A DNA stretch of 64,000 nucleotides from DASZHA01 sp035938265 (GTDB lineage Bacteria > Chloroflexota > Dormibacteria > DASZGP01): positions 1 to 64,000 of the forward strand of contig DASZHA010000058.1 in assembly GCA_035938265.1 (NCBI GenBank), read 5' to 3'. Made by a program: the position numbers and the translations under genes. Below are positions 53,241 through 62,197 of this stretch, one piece after another; position 1 is the stretch's first letter, and every line of letters begins with the position of its first letter. The notes under the pieces are model-generated. The model searched no databases and was not told the DNA's origin. It was given only the letters and a program-made list of their open reading frames with translations.

Positions 53241-54254
53241 GTGACGTCGGCGCCAACGCCCCTCCGCCTCCGGCCGATGCCGCTGTCCGAGCTCCTCGAC
53301 GAGCTCTTCCGCATCTACCGCCGCAACTTTGCCCTGGTCGCGACCACGGCGCTGGCGCTGGAAATCCCGGCTTTGCTGTTCAACTTTCTCACCGGCCAGT
53401 TCCGCACCTTGGGCTTCTTCCTCGATTTCTTCGCCAGCGCTGGCAACCCCGACCGCCTGGCGGCGATGGCGCCGCCGCAGTCCAACCCCTTCTACCTCGG
53501 CATCGGCTACCTCGTCCTCCTCCTGCTCCTGCCGATCAGCACCGGGCTGATGCTGCGAGTCACCATCGACGTCGCCATGGGCCGTCGCACCGGCCTCCTC
53601 GGCGCGCTCCAGCGGACCGCTCGCCGCTACCTCAGCCTGGCGGCGTTCGACTTGATGGGCGCGCTTGCCGGGCTCGCGGCGGCCGTGGTGATCGTGGTGG
53701 TCGTGGTGGCCGGCATCGCCCTCGGCAGCCGGGGCCAAGGCAACGCCCTGGTCATTGTTCTCACCGTGCTGCTGGCTATCGGGCTGGGATTGGCCGCGCT
53801 GGTGGCGGCGGCTTGGATCGGCGTCCGCCTGCTGGTGGTGGTCCCGGCGATGCTCGAAGAGGAGGTGGGCCCGATCGCCGCCATCCGGCGGAGCTGGGGG
53901 CTGGTGCGCGGCAGCTTCTGGCGGATCGTCGGCATCATGCTGATCGTCTATGTGCTGGCGCAGGCGGTTCGGTCGGCGCTGAGCGGTGTCCTGCTGGTGC
54001 TGGTGCTGTTCGTTCCCGGGCTCAGCGGCGAGGCCCGCGGGGGGCTGCTGCTGCTAGCCCTGGCCGCGGTCGAGGTGCTGACCACCCCGATCTTCGCCAT
54101 CGCCGTCACGCTGCTGTACTTCGACCTGCGTGTACGTCGGGATGCCATCGACCTGGACCAGCTGGCTGGGGCGGTGGGGCCAGCCCAGCCGCTGCCGCCG
54201 TCGCTGCTGCCACCGCCGGCGCCATCGCCGCCGCCGGCGGCGCCCGGGGTCTAG
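53241..54254 (+). CDS. Multi-span membrane protein, paralogue of the preceding gene
   Basis: 337 residues. N-terminal PLRLRPMPLSELLDELFRIYRRNFALV matches the start of the previous protein, and the middle contains VVIVVVVVAGIALG plus other helices, with a Pro/Ala-rich tail of 25 residues. I use GTG 53241, 10 nt after the preceding stop; an ATG at 53277 is possible. The frame upstream to 52992 is a shadow of the preceding gene. The pair may form a heterodimer. Function not recognised. Confidence 0.72.
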   Translation: MTSAPTPLRLRPMPLSELLDELFRIYRRNFALVATTALALEIPALLFNFLTGQFRTLGFFLDFFASAGNPDRLAAMAPPQSNPFYLGIGYLVLLLLLPISTGLMLRVTIDVAMGRRTGLLGALQRTARRYLSLAAFDLMGALAGLAAAVVIVVVVVAGIALGSRGQGNALVIVLTVLLAIGLGLAALVAAAWIGVRLLVVVPAMLEEEVGPIAAIRRSWGLVRGSFWRIVGIMLIVYVLAQAVRSALSGVLLVLVLFVPGLSGEARGGLLLLALAAVEVLTTPIFAIAVTLLYFDLRVRRDAIDLDQLAGAVGPAQPLPPSLLPPPAPSPPPAAPGV

Positions 54255-54275
54255 ACGATCGCCATCGGCGCGCGA

Positions 54276-55178
54276 GTGCGGCTGGTCGCCGCCGCTGCCC
54301 TGGCGGCCGGCGCTCTGCTGGCCGCCCCGATGCCCGGCGCCGCCGATGGTCGCGGCGAGTACCTCGCCGCCGTCCAGCGCGCCCGTGCCCTGATCACCAG
54401 CGCGCAGTCGGCGGATGCCAGGACCGCGGCCCAAAAGGCCTCGCAGGCGGCGACGGCCCTGCGGACCGGTACCGGCACCAGCCAGGCGGAGATCCTGCTG
54501 GACCTCGACGCCAACCCGCCGCAGCTCAATGACGCCGCGGCGCGGCTGGATGCCCTACAGCAATCGCTGGGCCAGCCGGTCGCCACCGGCGATGCCGGCC
54601 GCGCCGACCGCGAGGTGAAGTCGATCCTGGCGGAACCGCGCTACCAGCCCAGCGGGCCCAACCTGTTGCAGCTGATCGAGGACTGGCTTCTACGCCAGCT
54701 GGCCCACATCTTCGGTGGCGCGGCCGGGTCGGGCGACGTGGTCACGCTGGTGGAGCTGGCGTTCGCCGCCACCGTCGGCACGGTGCTCCTGGTGGTGTTG
54801 CTGCGCGCCTTCTGGAGCCGCCGCGGGGGGGCACCCGCCAGGCTGCGCCAGCAGGACGCCGCCGCCCGCGCCGCCCACAGCTTCGCGGAAGCCGACCGGC
54901 TGGCAGCCGAGGGCGACTTCCTGCGCGCCCTCAAAGCTCTGACCAGCGCGGTGGCGACCAGCATCGGGGGCATCGGGACGTGGGAGGCGAGCCCGTTCAC
55001 GGTGCGTGAGCTCTTTGTCGAGAAGGGGGTCATCGACGAACTCGAGCCGCTGGTGACGCCCTTCGAGGCTGCAGTGTACGGCCGCCGGGTGCCCGACGAG
55101 GCGACCTACCGGCGGGCGGCGGAGGCGGTGGCCGCCTTCCGTGCAGCAGCCGCGGCGGCGCGAGGCCAGGCGGCATGA
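54276..55178 (+). CDS. DUF4129 membrane-associated protein
   Basis: 300 residues. N-terminal signal/anchor (AAAALAAGALLAAPMPGAA), a helical outer region, one central membrane segment (VELAFAATVGTVLLVVLLRAFW, about 158-179), then a cytoplasmic DUF4129 domain with LRALKALTSAVATSIGG and FTVRELFVEKGVID. DUF4129 proteins occur with MoxR and DUF58 proteins, sometimes with transglutaminase domains. GTG start 21 nt after the preceding gene. Its end overlaps the next gene (ATGA). Confidence 0.78.
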   Translation: MRLVAAAALAAGALLAAPMPGAADGRGEYLAAVQRARALITSAQSADARTAAQKASQAATALRTGTGTSQAEILLDLDANPPQLNDAAARLDALQQSLGQPVATGDAGRADREVKSILAEPRYQPSGPNLLQLIEDWLLRQLAHIFGGAAGSGDVVTLVELAFAATVGTVLLVVLLRAFWSRRGGAPARLRQQDAAARAAHSFAEADRLAAEGDFLRALKALTSAVATSIGGIGTWEASPFTVRELFVEKGVIDELEPLVTPFEAAVYGRRVPDEATYRRAAEAVAAFRAAAAAARGQAA

Positions 55179-56347
55179 GGGGTCGGGGCTGGATCATCCC
55201 CATCGTTCTTGGCGCCATCGTCGCGGTGCTGGTGCTGCTGGTTCCCAACCAGCCGTCCAACAGCCCTGACCACCGCTCCGACAGCGACGCCGCGGATGGC
55301 ACCTCGGCGCTGTTCGAGCTGGCGTCGCGGCTGGGCCATCCCACCAGCCGGGTCCAGGAGAGCTTCGGCGTCCCCGACACGCCGGGCATCATGTTCGTCC
55401 TCTCACCGGCGGATCCCTACGAGGGCGGCCAGGCCCGCCAGCTGGCGCAGTGGGTGCGCGACGGCGGCACCCTGGTCTACGCCGACAGCGCCCTCGACAG
55501 CAACCTGGCCAGCCAGTTCGATGTGAGCTCCAGCGAGGAGTTCCTGGACACCAGCAGCAGCAGCGATGCCACCCAGGCGGAGTCGACCATCGACGCCGGC
55601 ACCCCGGTGTTCGACGGCGTCACCAGCCTGCGCACCAGTGCAACCGTGGTCGGGGCCCTCGAGCCCAAGACCAACCAGGTTCCATTTATGCGCGTCCAGG
55701 TCCCGGGCCGGCGCGGCGGCAACAAGGCTTTGGGTGTGGTGATGGCCCTTGGCAAGGGTCGCGCCATCCTCATGGGCGACCCCCTGGTGTTCACCAACGG
55801 CGTGCTGGGCAAGGCCGACAACGGCCGCTTCGCCGCGGATATCCTGGCGATGGCGCCCGCCAGCGCGCCGGTTCGCTTCGACGAGTTCCACCACGGCGGC
55901 GGCGGGGTGTCGCAGTCCTTCAACGACTGGGTGACCACGCCCTGGGGGGCGGCCCTGGCCTGGGTGCTGGTGGTGCTTTTCATCGGCTTCCTTCTGCGCG
56001 GCCGATCGTTCGGCCCGGCGATCCCCATCCTGTCGACCCGCGACCGATCGTCGGCGGAGTACGCCGCCGCGGTCGGCACCCTGTTGCGCCGAGCTCGAGC
56101 CCGGGACCTGACCCTCAAGGTTGTCGCCGACGCCACCCGTCGGGCGCTCGCCGAGCGGACCGGGCTGGGCCGGGGCGTGGCCCCCGATCGTCTCGGTGCG
56201 GTGCTGGAGCAGCGGTCACCGGCGCTGGCCGCGGAGCTGAGCCAGGCCGAAGCGCTGTCTGCGGGGGTGTCGCGCTCCGAGGCTCAGCTGCTGCGTGCGG
56301 CCCGCAAACTGCACGCACTCGCCTATCCTTCCGCGAAGGACAGATGA
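55175..56347 (+). CDS. DUF4350-domain protein
   Basis: 390 residues. A single N-terminal membrane segment (IIPIVLGAIVAVLVLLV) and then DUF4350 (DGTSALFELASRLGHP to GKGRAILMGDPLVFTNG), followed by a second membrane segment (ALAWVLVVLFIGFLLRGR) and a cytoplasmic tail. The domain has the AQWVRDGGTLVYADS segment resembling a glutamine-amidotransferase-like fold with no catalytic nucleophile. Overlaps both neighbours by 4 nt (ATGA at each end). Position matches Rv3691 in the M. tuberculosis MoxR2 locus (from memory). Confidence 0.8.
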   Translation: MRGRGWIIPIVLGAIVAVLVLLVPNQPSNSPDHRSDSDAADGTSALFELASRLGHPTSRVQESFGVPDTPGIMFVLSPADPYEGGQARQLAQWVRDGGTLVYADSALDSNLASQFDVSSSEEFLDTSSSSDATQAESTIDAGTPVFDGVTSLRTSATVVGALEPKTNQVPFMRVQVPGRRGGNKALGVVMALGKGRAILMGDPLVFTNGVLGKADNGRFAADILAMAPASAPVRFDEFHHGGGGVSQSFNDWVTTPWGAALAWVLVVLFIGFLLRGRSFGPAIPILSTRDRSSAEYAAAVGTLLRRARARDLTLKVVADATRRALAERTGLGRGVAPDRLGAVLEQRSPALAAELSQAEALSAGVSRSEAQLLRAARKLHALAYPSAKDR

Positions 56348-57294
56348 CGGCCGCCCAGGATTTCCACCAGAAGTTCCTGACCGAGGCGCGGAAATGCGTC
56401 GTCGGGCAGGACGAGGCCATCCGGCTCTGCGCCCTGGCGGTGGCGGTGGGCGGCCACGTGCTCCTGGAGGGCGTGCCGGGTACGGCCAAGACGCTCCTGG
56501 CCAAGACCATCGCCCGCATCCTGGAGCTGTCCTACGCCCGCATCCAGTTCACCCCCGACCTGATGCCTGCCGACATCGTCGGCACCGCGGTCTACGACCT
56601 CCAGGCGCGCGAGTTCAGGGTCCGGCGGGGGCCGGTCTTCACCAACGTACTGCTCGCCGACGAGATCAACCGAGCGCCCGCCAAGGTGCAGTCGGCCCTG
56701 CTGGAAGCGATGGAGGAGCGCGGCGTCAGCCTGGAGGGGGAGCAGGTGCCGCTGCCCGACCCCTTCCTGGTGCTGGCCACCCAGAACCCGGTGGAGTACG
56801 AGGGCACCTACCCCCTGCCCGAGGCGCAGCAGGACCGCTTCCTGTTCAAGGTGGTGCTCGACTACCCAACGCCGGAGTCCGAGCTGGAGGTGCTGCGCCG
56901 CTGGAACTCCGGGATCGAGCTGCGCGACCCGGTGGCGGCGGGCGTCGAGCAGGTCCTCAGCCCTCGCTCGGTGGCCGAGGTGCGGGCTCAGATCCAGGGC
57001 GTCATCGTCGACGAGCAGATCCAGCGCTACATCATCGAGCTGGCGGTGGCCTCGCGCACAGCCGGCGAGCTGGCCCTGGGGGCGAGCACCCGGGGCGAGG
57101 TCCTGCTGCTGCAGGCGGCCAAGGCGGCAGCCGCCTTCGACGGCCGCGATTTCGTCACCCCCGACGACGTCAAAGCCCTGCTCAGCCCCACCTTCCGGCA
57201 TCGCCTGATCGTCAGGCCCGAGGCCGAGGTTGCCGGCCAGACGGCGAACCTGGTGCTGGAGTCGATCATCGCCCAGGTGACTCCACCGCGCTGA
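56344..57294 (+). CDS. MoxR-family AAA+ ATPase
   Basis: 316 residues. Walker A GVPGTAKTLLAKTIA, Walker B LLADEINRAPAKVQSALLEAMEE, sensor I ATQNPVEYEGTYPLPEAQQDRF and the sensor II region are all intact. MoxR ATPases are chaperone-like and are thought to act with the DUF58 von Willebrand-type protein encoded next. Start ATG 56344 overlaps the DUF4350 stop; the open frame to 55450 is a shadow. Confidence 0.93.
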   Translation: MTAAQDFHQKFLTEARKCVVGQDEAIRLCALAVAVGGHVLLEGVPGTAKTLLAKTIARILELSYARIQFTPDLMPADIVGTAVYDLQAREFRVRRGPVFTNVLLADEINRAPAKVQSALLEAMEERGVSLEGEQVPLPDPFLVLATQNPVEYEGTYPLPEAQQDRFLFKVVLDYPTPESELEVLRRWNSGIELRDPVAAGVEQVLSPRSVAEVRAQIQGVIVDEQIQRYIIELAVASRTAGELALGASTRGEVLLLQAAKAAAAFDGRDFVTPDDVKALLSPTFRHRLIVRPEAEVAGQTANLVLESIIAQVTPPR

Positions 57295-58613
57295 ACCGCC
57301 TGACGCTGGTCCCGCGGCCCGCCCTGCTCCTGGCCCTGGTGGTTGGCGCCGGTATCGCCCTGACCGGCATTTTCGATGCCCGACTGCTGCTGCTGGCGGT
57401 CGCCTACCATGCCGGGCTGGCGGTGGCGGCGGCGGTCGACATCCTTCGCCTGCCCAACCGCCGTGCCTACACCGCGCAGCGGTCGGTGCCACAGCCCCTG
57501 GCGCTGGGCGTCGAGCAACCGGTCGAGCTCGCGGTCGAGCTCGAGGGCGGTAGCGGGCTGGCCATCGAGGTCGCCGACCACGTCCCCCTCGAGCTGCGCC
57601 CCAGCCGCCGCCTGCTCGGCGGCGAGGTCAAGGATGGCCGCTTCGAGGCCACCTATACCGTGCGCCCGCCGCACCGTGGCGCCTACGACTTCGGTCCTAT
57701 CGACATCCGCTGGGGACGCCGGCGGGGCCTGTGGCAGGTCCAGGTGCGCCACCCGGCGCAGCAGACCGTGGCCGTCTATCCCAACATGCTCGCCATCCGC
57801 GAATACGAGCTGCGCCTGCGCCGGGGCATGCCCCTGATGGCCGGACTCAGACGTGCCCGACCGCCGGGCGCCACCACGGCCTTCGCCGGCCTGCGGGACT
57901 ACGTCCGCGGCGACGAGCTGCGGCGCATCAGCTGGAAGGCGACGGCGCGGCGCGACTCGCCGGTGACCACAGTGGTGGAGGCTGACCGCGGTCAGCAGAT
58001 GATCATCGCCATCGACTGCGCCCGACTGATGACGGCGCCGTCGGGCGACCTGAGCAAGCTCGACCACGCCGTCAACTCCGCCCTACTGCTGGCCTGGGTG
58101 GCGCAGAACCAGGGCGACCGGGTGGGTTTGCTGACCTTCGCCGACACCGTCCTCGACTGGCTCGGACCGCAGCGGGGCTCGACCCAGGTCGGCCGCATCA
58201 ACCAGCGGCTTTACAGCGTGCCCGCGACCTACATGGAGGCCGACTTCGGCGCCGCCTTCGCCTACCTCGGTGGGCGCCTCAACCGGCGCTCGCTGGTGAT
58301 CGTCCTGACCGACGTGCTCGACCCCGAGGCGTCGTCGGAGCTGGTCCGGCACGCCCTCCGGCTGTCGTCGCGGCACCTGGTGCTGGTGGTGGCACAATCC
58401 GACCCCGAGGTGCTGGCGGCACGCAACCGGCCGATCGACAACTCGGCGCGGGTCTACGAATGGGCCGCCGCCGAGGAGCTGCTGGCGGCGCGCCGGCGCA
58501 GCTTCGAGGTCCTCCGCCGGGGCGGCGTTCTCGGCCTCGACGTCCCCGCCGGCGAGCTCAGCGCCGGCCTGGTTGAGCGATACCTGGAGCTGAAGGAGCG
58601 CGCTCTGCTGTAG
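57291..58613 (+). CDS. DUF58 / von Willebrand factor A-like membrane protein
   Basis: About 440 residues. Two N-terminal hydrophobic segments (ALLLALVVGAGIALTGIF, then LLLLAVAYHAGLAVAAAV) and a beta-rich middle, then the diagnostic DUF58 core FAGLRDYVRGDELRRISWK and MIIAIDCARLM, followed by LTFADTVLDWLGPQ, a vWA-like stretch. The start is unclear: no ATG, GTG or TTG precedes the first helix in frame after the MoxR stop, so a CTG at 57291 overlapping that stop (CTGA), or a CTG at 57300, is the likeliest. The 3' end overlaps the converging SpoIIM gene by 56 nt. Confidence 0.82.
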   Translation: MNRLTLVPRPALLLALVVGAGIALTGIFDARLLLLAVAYHAGLAVAAAVDILRLPNRRAYTAQRSVPQPLALGVEQPVELAVELEGGSGLAIEVADHVPLELRPSRRLLGGEVKDGRFEATYTVRPPHRGAYDFGPIDIRWGRRRGLWQVQVRHPAQQTVAVYPNMLAIREYELRLRRGMPLMAGLRRARPPGATTAFAGLRDYVRGDELRRISWKATARRDSPVTTVVEADRGQQMIIAIDCARLMTAPSGDLSKLDHAVNSALLLAWVAQNQGDRVGLLTFADTVLDWLGPQRGSTQVGRINQRLYSVPATYMEADFGAAFAYLGGRLNRRSLVIVLTDVLDPEASSELVRHALRLSSRHLVLVVAQSDPEVLAARNRPIDNSARVYEWAAAEELLAARRRSFEVLRRGGVLGLDVPAGELSAGLVERYLELKERALL

Positions 58614-59601
58614 CCCGGAGCAGGTCCAGGGTGGGCTCCCCGAGCTGGGGCCGCGCCCTGCGTCCAACCAGCAGCAGGTAGCCGTACAGCAGAATGCCGG
58701 TGGCCACGCCGATCCCGACCTTGACCCCCAGTGGCGCCGACGAGGGGCTGATGTTGCCCTCGATGATGCCGGCGATCACCAGCAGCGGGGCCAGCCCGGC
58801 CAGCAGGACGAAAGCGCGACGGGTGGCCAGCACCAGCGCATCGCGGCGGCGGTGAGGCCCGGGGTAGACCAGGGCCCAACCCATCATCAGGCCGGCGGCG
58901 CCGCTGGCCACGATGATCGACAGCTCCAGCACGCCGTGGCCGACCATGAACTCCAGCAGCCCGCCGTCGACGCCGTAGGCGCGGGTCAGGCCGAGGACGC
59001 CACCGATGTTGATGCCGTTGCCGACCAGCACGTAGACCGTGGGCAGCCCCGCCAAGGTGCCGAAGGCGAAGGCCAGGATGGCGACCTTGATGTTGTTGGT
59101 CATGATCCCGCTGGCCACCATGGGCCGCTCGTCGGGCGGGATGTCGGTCCAGAGCTGGTGGTGGTGGACCCGGTCGACGATGTCGGGTGGCACCAGGCTG
59201 TTGGCCGCCTCAGGGTTCTGCCAGACCACGAAGTAGGCCACGATCGCAGGCAGGAAGAGGAGGACGGCGGCCACGACGAAGTACTTCCACGTCGCCCGGA
59301 AGGTTCGTGGCAGGGTCTCCAGGTAGAAGGTGCGCAGCCGCCTCAGGATGCTGCCGCCCTCCCGGTAGAGCGCGCCATGGCCCCTCGCCACCAACCCGTT
59401 GAGGTACCGCGTCACAGGCTCGCCCGGCCAGTCGCGTTGGGCGCGGGCCAGGTCGGCGGTGGAGCGCCGGTACAGCGCGGCCAGGGACATCACCTCGTCG
59501 GGTGTCAGGCCCACGAGCCGCGTGCCGGTGGCCCGGCGCAGCAGGGACTCCATCCGCTCCCACGATTCGTGGTGGCCGATGACGAACTCGTCAGCACGCA
59601 T
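58558..59601 (-). CDS. SpoIIM/DUF95-family membrane protein
   Basis: 347 residues. The N-terminal 95 residues are soluble and helical (DEFVIGHHESWERMESLLRR), then six or so membrane helices including KYFVVAAVLLFLPAIVAYFV and ILAFAFGTLAGLPTVYVLVGNGINIGGVLG, the SpoIIM signature. It faces the opposite way to its neighbours, exactly as Rv3694c does in the MoxR2 locus (from memory). In minus-strand reading TATACA ends 6 nt before the ATG, a weak leaderless candidate. Converges with DUF58, overlapping 56 nt. Confidence 0.85.
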   Translation of the reverse strand: MRADEFVIGHHESWERMESLLRRATGTRLVGLTPDEVMSLAALYRRSTADLARAQRDWPGEPVTRYLNGLVARGHGALYREGGSILRRLRTFYLETLPRTFRATWKYFVVAAVLLFLPAIVAYFVVWQNPEAANSLVPPDIVDRVHHHQLWTDIPPDERPMVASGIMTNNIKVAILAFAFGTLAGLPTVYVLVGNGINIGGVLGLTRAYGVDGGLLEFMVGHGVLELSIIVASGAAGLMMGWALVYPGPHRRRDALVLATRRAFVLLAGLAPLLVIAGIIEGNISPSSAPLGVKVGIGVATGILLYGYLLLVGRRARPQLGEPTLDLLRATAERAPSAPGIAQPGRR

Positions 59602-59651
59602 GGCACATGTATACGGCTTTTAGCGCCGGCGGGAAATAGACTGTGTCCCTG

Positions 59652-60587
59652 ATGCAACCGGGCGTGGCCGGCATGGATGGGCTGGTGGTCTCCACCCCCG
59701 AGAGGGTCACATTCGAGTACGAGCTGGCGGGGCTTGGCAGCCGCTTCCTGGCCCAGGCGATTGACGTCGTGCTGCTGCTGCTGGTGCTGATCGCCTTCAC
59801 CATCATGGCGGCGGCGACGGGGTCCTTCGCCAGCGACTCCAACCTGGCGCTGCTGCTGGTCATCCTGTTCAGCTTCCTGGTCGTATTCGGCTACTTCCCG
59901 GTGTGCGAGGGTATCTGGTCGGGCCAGACGCTGGGCAAGCGGGCCCTGCGGATCAGAGTCCTGGGCGACAACGGCGCCCCGGTGACCGTCAGCCAGGTCG
60001 CCATCCGCAACCTTGTCCGGCTGGTCGATTTCATGCCGGCCTTCTACGGCGTAGGCATGATCACGATCTTCATCCAGGGCGGGGGCAAGCGCCTCGGCGA
60101 CTTCGCCGCCGGCACGGTGGTGGCCCGCGAACGCGAGCGGCTCAAACTCAAGGACCTTGTGGCGCACGCGCAGGCCCGGAACGCTGCCCTGGCGGCGCCG
60201 GTCGCGGCCGCCCCGCACTCCATCTGGGCAGACCAGCAGGAAGCCGGCGAGGTTGCCACCGCCGGGGCGCAGCCCAACCCCACGCCGTCCGCGGCCGCGC
60301 CCCTGTCCAATCCCTATGTCGACGCGGTCCGGCGCATGGACCCGCAGATGCGCCGGTTTGTGGTTGCCTACGCCGGGCGGAGGATGGAACTGTCGCCGGC
60401 GCGCCGGCAGCAGCTGGCCGACCAGGTTGGGCCGGGGCTGGCCAGGTTGCTGCCGATCGAAACCGCCGCCTTCGGATCCGCCGCGGTGCTCGACGGCCTG
60501 GCCGCCCTCATCTACGCCGAGATGCAGTCGGAGCGGGCCCAGTACAGTGTCGCGCCGCCCAGCCCAATGCCTCCTCCCGGCCGTTGA
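59652..60587 (+). CDS. RDD-family membrane protein
   Basis: 311 residues. After a short N-terminus, ELAGLGSRFLAQAIDVVLLLLVLIA starts the RDD domain, with the conserved Arg and Asp (GSRFLAQAID) and IWSGQTLGKRALRIRV. Three membrane helices, then a soluble Pro/Ala-rich tail to the end with AAFGSAAVLDGLAAL. I prefer ATG 59652 over GTG 59643 because TAGACT (59637-59642) abuts the GTG but is 9 nt before the ATG, the leaderless spacing. Divergent from SpoIIM. Its stop overlaps the start of the next gene (TTGA). Confidence 0.85.
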   Translation: MQPGVAGMDGLVVSTPERVTFEYELAGLGSRFLAQAIDVVLLLLVLIAFTIMAAATGSFASDSNLALLLVILFSFLVVFGYFPVCEGIWSGQTLGKRALRIRVLGDNGAPVTVSQVAIRNLVRLVDFMPAFYGVGMITIFIQGGGKRLGDFAAGTVVARERERLKLKDLVAHAQARNAALAAPVAAAPHSIWADQQEAGEVATAGAQPNPTPSAAAPLSNPYVDAVRRMDPQMRRFVVAYAGRRMELSPARRQQLADQVGPGLARLLPIETAAFGSAAVLDGLAALIYAEMQSERAQYSVAPPSPMPPPGR

Positions 60588-61033
60588 GCCCAGACGTCCC
60601 TGTTCCCCCCGCCGCAGGCGGCTCCAGGGTGGTCGAGTGGCAGTGTCCGCACTGCGGCGCCCCGCTGGAGAGCGGCGAGGTGACCGAGTGTCGCTACTGC
60701 CACCAGGTCTTTGACCTCCCTGTCCGGACCAACACCGTGGTCCGCGAGGTCTACGTGCAGCAGGTCCCCGCCACGCGACGGACGCCGGCCGCCACCGCGG
60801 CGCTGGTGCTTGTGATCCTCAACGTCATCTTCTGCCCGGTCCTGTGCATCCCAGCCATCGTCCTCGCCCGCCTGGCGCGGACCGACGCGCGCAAGAACAA
60901 CCTGAGTGGGGAAGGGCTGGCCACTGTAGCCGAGGTGATCGCCTGGATCGAAGTGGTGTTCCTCGTGTTCATCGGCATTGTCCTCGCCGGCAGCCTGGTC
61001 ATCTGCGGGCCCAACGGCTGCAAGACGGCCTGA
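60584..61033 (+). CDS. Zinc-ribbon plus two-helix membrane protein
   Basis: 149 residues. The N-terminus has two CxxC knuckles, CPHCGAPL and CRYCHQVF, a zinc ribbon. A Val/Thr-rich linker is followed by two membrane segments (ALVLVILNVIFCPVLCIPAIVL and VIAWIEVVFLVFIGIVLAGSLVI). It is probably an envelope protein whose ribbon faces the cytoplasm. TTG 60584 overlaps the RDD stop as TTGA; a GTG near 60629 is an alternative. The open frame upstream is a shadow of the RDD gene. Confidence 0.75.
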   Translation: MSPDVPVPPAAGGSRVVEWQCPHCGAPLESGEVTECRYCHQVFDLPVRTNTVVREVYVQQVPATRRTPAATAALVLVILNVIFCPVLCIPAIVLARLARTDARKNNLSGEGLATVAEVIAWIEVVFLVFIGIVLAGSLVICGPNGCKTA

Positions 61034-61051
61034 CGTAATCTTTCTGCTCAC

Positions 61052-62197
61052 ATGAAGCTGCTGGAGTACCAGGCCAAGGAGCAGTTCCTCGCCGCCGGGA
61101 TCCCGGTCAAGGAGGGGAAGGTGGCCCGGACCGTGGAGCAGGTGGTGGACGCCGCCAAGCTCCTGGGGCCGATCGCGGTCAAGGCGCAGGTCCCGATCGG
61201 CGGCCGTGGCAAGGCCGGCGGCATCAAGCTGGCCAAGACGCCCGAGGAGGCGAAGGCGGCCGCCGAGGCCATCCTGGGGATGGACATCAAGGGCTACACC
61301 GTGCACGAGGTCTGGTGCGAGCAGGCCGCCGACGTGGCCCGCGAGATCTACCTCGGCGTCACCCTGGACCGTGATGCCCGGCGCCTGGTCATCATCCTGT
61401 CCGCCGCGGGTGGGATGGAGATCGAGGAGGTGGCCGCCACCTCGCCCGAGAAGATCGTCAAGTTCCACCCCCACCCCTGGTTCGGGGCCCACGGCTACGA
61501 GCTCCGGGCTATGTGCTTCGGGGCGGGGCTGGGGGACCTGGTGGGCAAGATCGCCCCGATCATGGACCGCCTCTACAAACTGGCCTTGAAGGTGGACGCC
61601 CTGACGTGCGAGGTCAACCCGCTGGCGGTCACCGCGGATGGCGACGTCATCGCCCTCGACGGCAAGCTGGAGATCGACGAGAACGCCGAGTTCCGCCACA
61701 AGGACCTGGAGAAGTACCGCAGCGAGGAGGAGGGCACCGGCGACCCCCTCGAGATCGAGGCCAAGAAGCGGGGTCTGACATACGTCCACCTGGATGGCGA
61801 TGTTGGCGTCCTGGGCAATGGCGCCGGCCTGGTGATGAACACCCTCGACCTGGTCAAGGCCGCCGGCGGCAGTCCCGCCAACTTCCTCGACATCGGCGGC
61901 GGGGCCAAGGCCGAGGTGGTCAAGAGCTCGCTGGAGATGATCCTGCTCGACCCCAACGTGAAGTCGATCTTCATCAACATCTTTGGCGGGATCACCCGTG
62001 GCGACGAGGTCGCGCGTGGGATCGTGGCGGCGCGCGACGAACTCGGCATCAGGGTGCCGCTGGTGGTGCGGATGACGGGCACGGCGGAGGAGGAGGGGCG
62101 CAGGATCCTCAGTGAGGCTGGCATCACCCCCGGGGTGAGCGCGCCCGAGGCGGCGGCCAAGGCCGTGGAGCTGGCCAGCGGCGGGGTCCCAGCGTGA
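61052..62197 (+). CDS. sucC: Succinyl-CoA synthetase beta subunit
   Basis: 381 residues. ATP-grasp domain at the N-terminus (KAQVPIGGRGKAGGIKLA) and the C-terminal ligase domain with the CoA-interacting GGITRGDEVA segment. With SucD it converts succinyl-CoA to succinate, making GTP/ATP. TAATCT (61036-61041) ends 10 nt before the ATG, so the mRNA may be leaderless. Its stop overlaps the sucD GTG (GTGA). Downstream of the methylmalonyl-CoA route it delivers succinyl-CoA to the TCA cycle. Confidence 0.96.
   Translation: MKLLEYQAKEQFLAAGIPVKEGKVARTVEQVVDAAKLLGPIAVKAQVPIGGRGKAGGIKLAKTPEEAKAAAEAILGMDIKGYTVHEVWCEQAADVAREIYLGVTLDRDARRLVIILSAAGGMEIEEVAATSPEKIVKFHPHPWFGAHGYELRAMCFGAGLGDLVGKIAPIMDRLYKLALKVDALTCEVNPLAVTADGDVIALDGKLEIDENAEFRHKDLEKYRSEEEGTGDPLEIEAKKRGLTYVHLDGDVGVLGNGAGLVMNTLDLVKAAGGSPANFLDIGGGAKAEVVKSSLEMILLDPNVKSIFINIFGGITRGDEVARGIVAARDELGIRVPLVVRMTGTAEEEGRRILSEAGITPGVSAPEAAAKAVELASGGVPA

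Noticed and set aside
59643..59651. GTG 59643 as start of the RDD gene
   Set aside because: It directly abuts the TAGACT box, whereas ATG 59652 has the spacing shared by other leaderless candidates.
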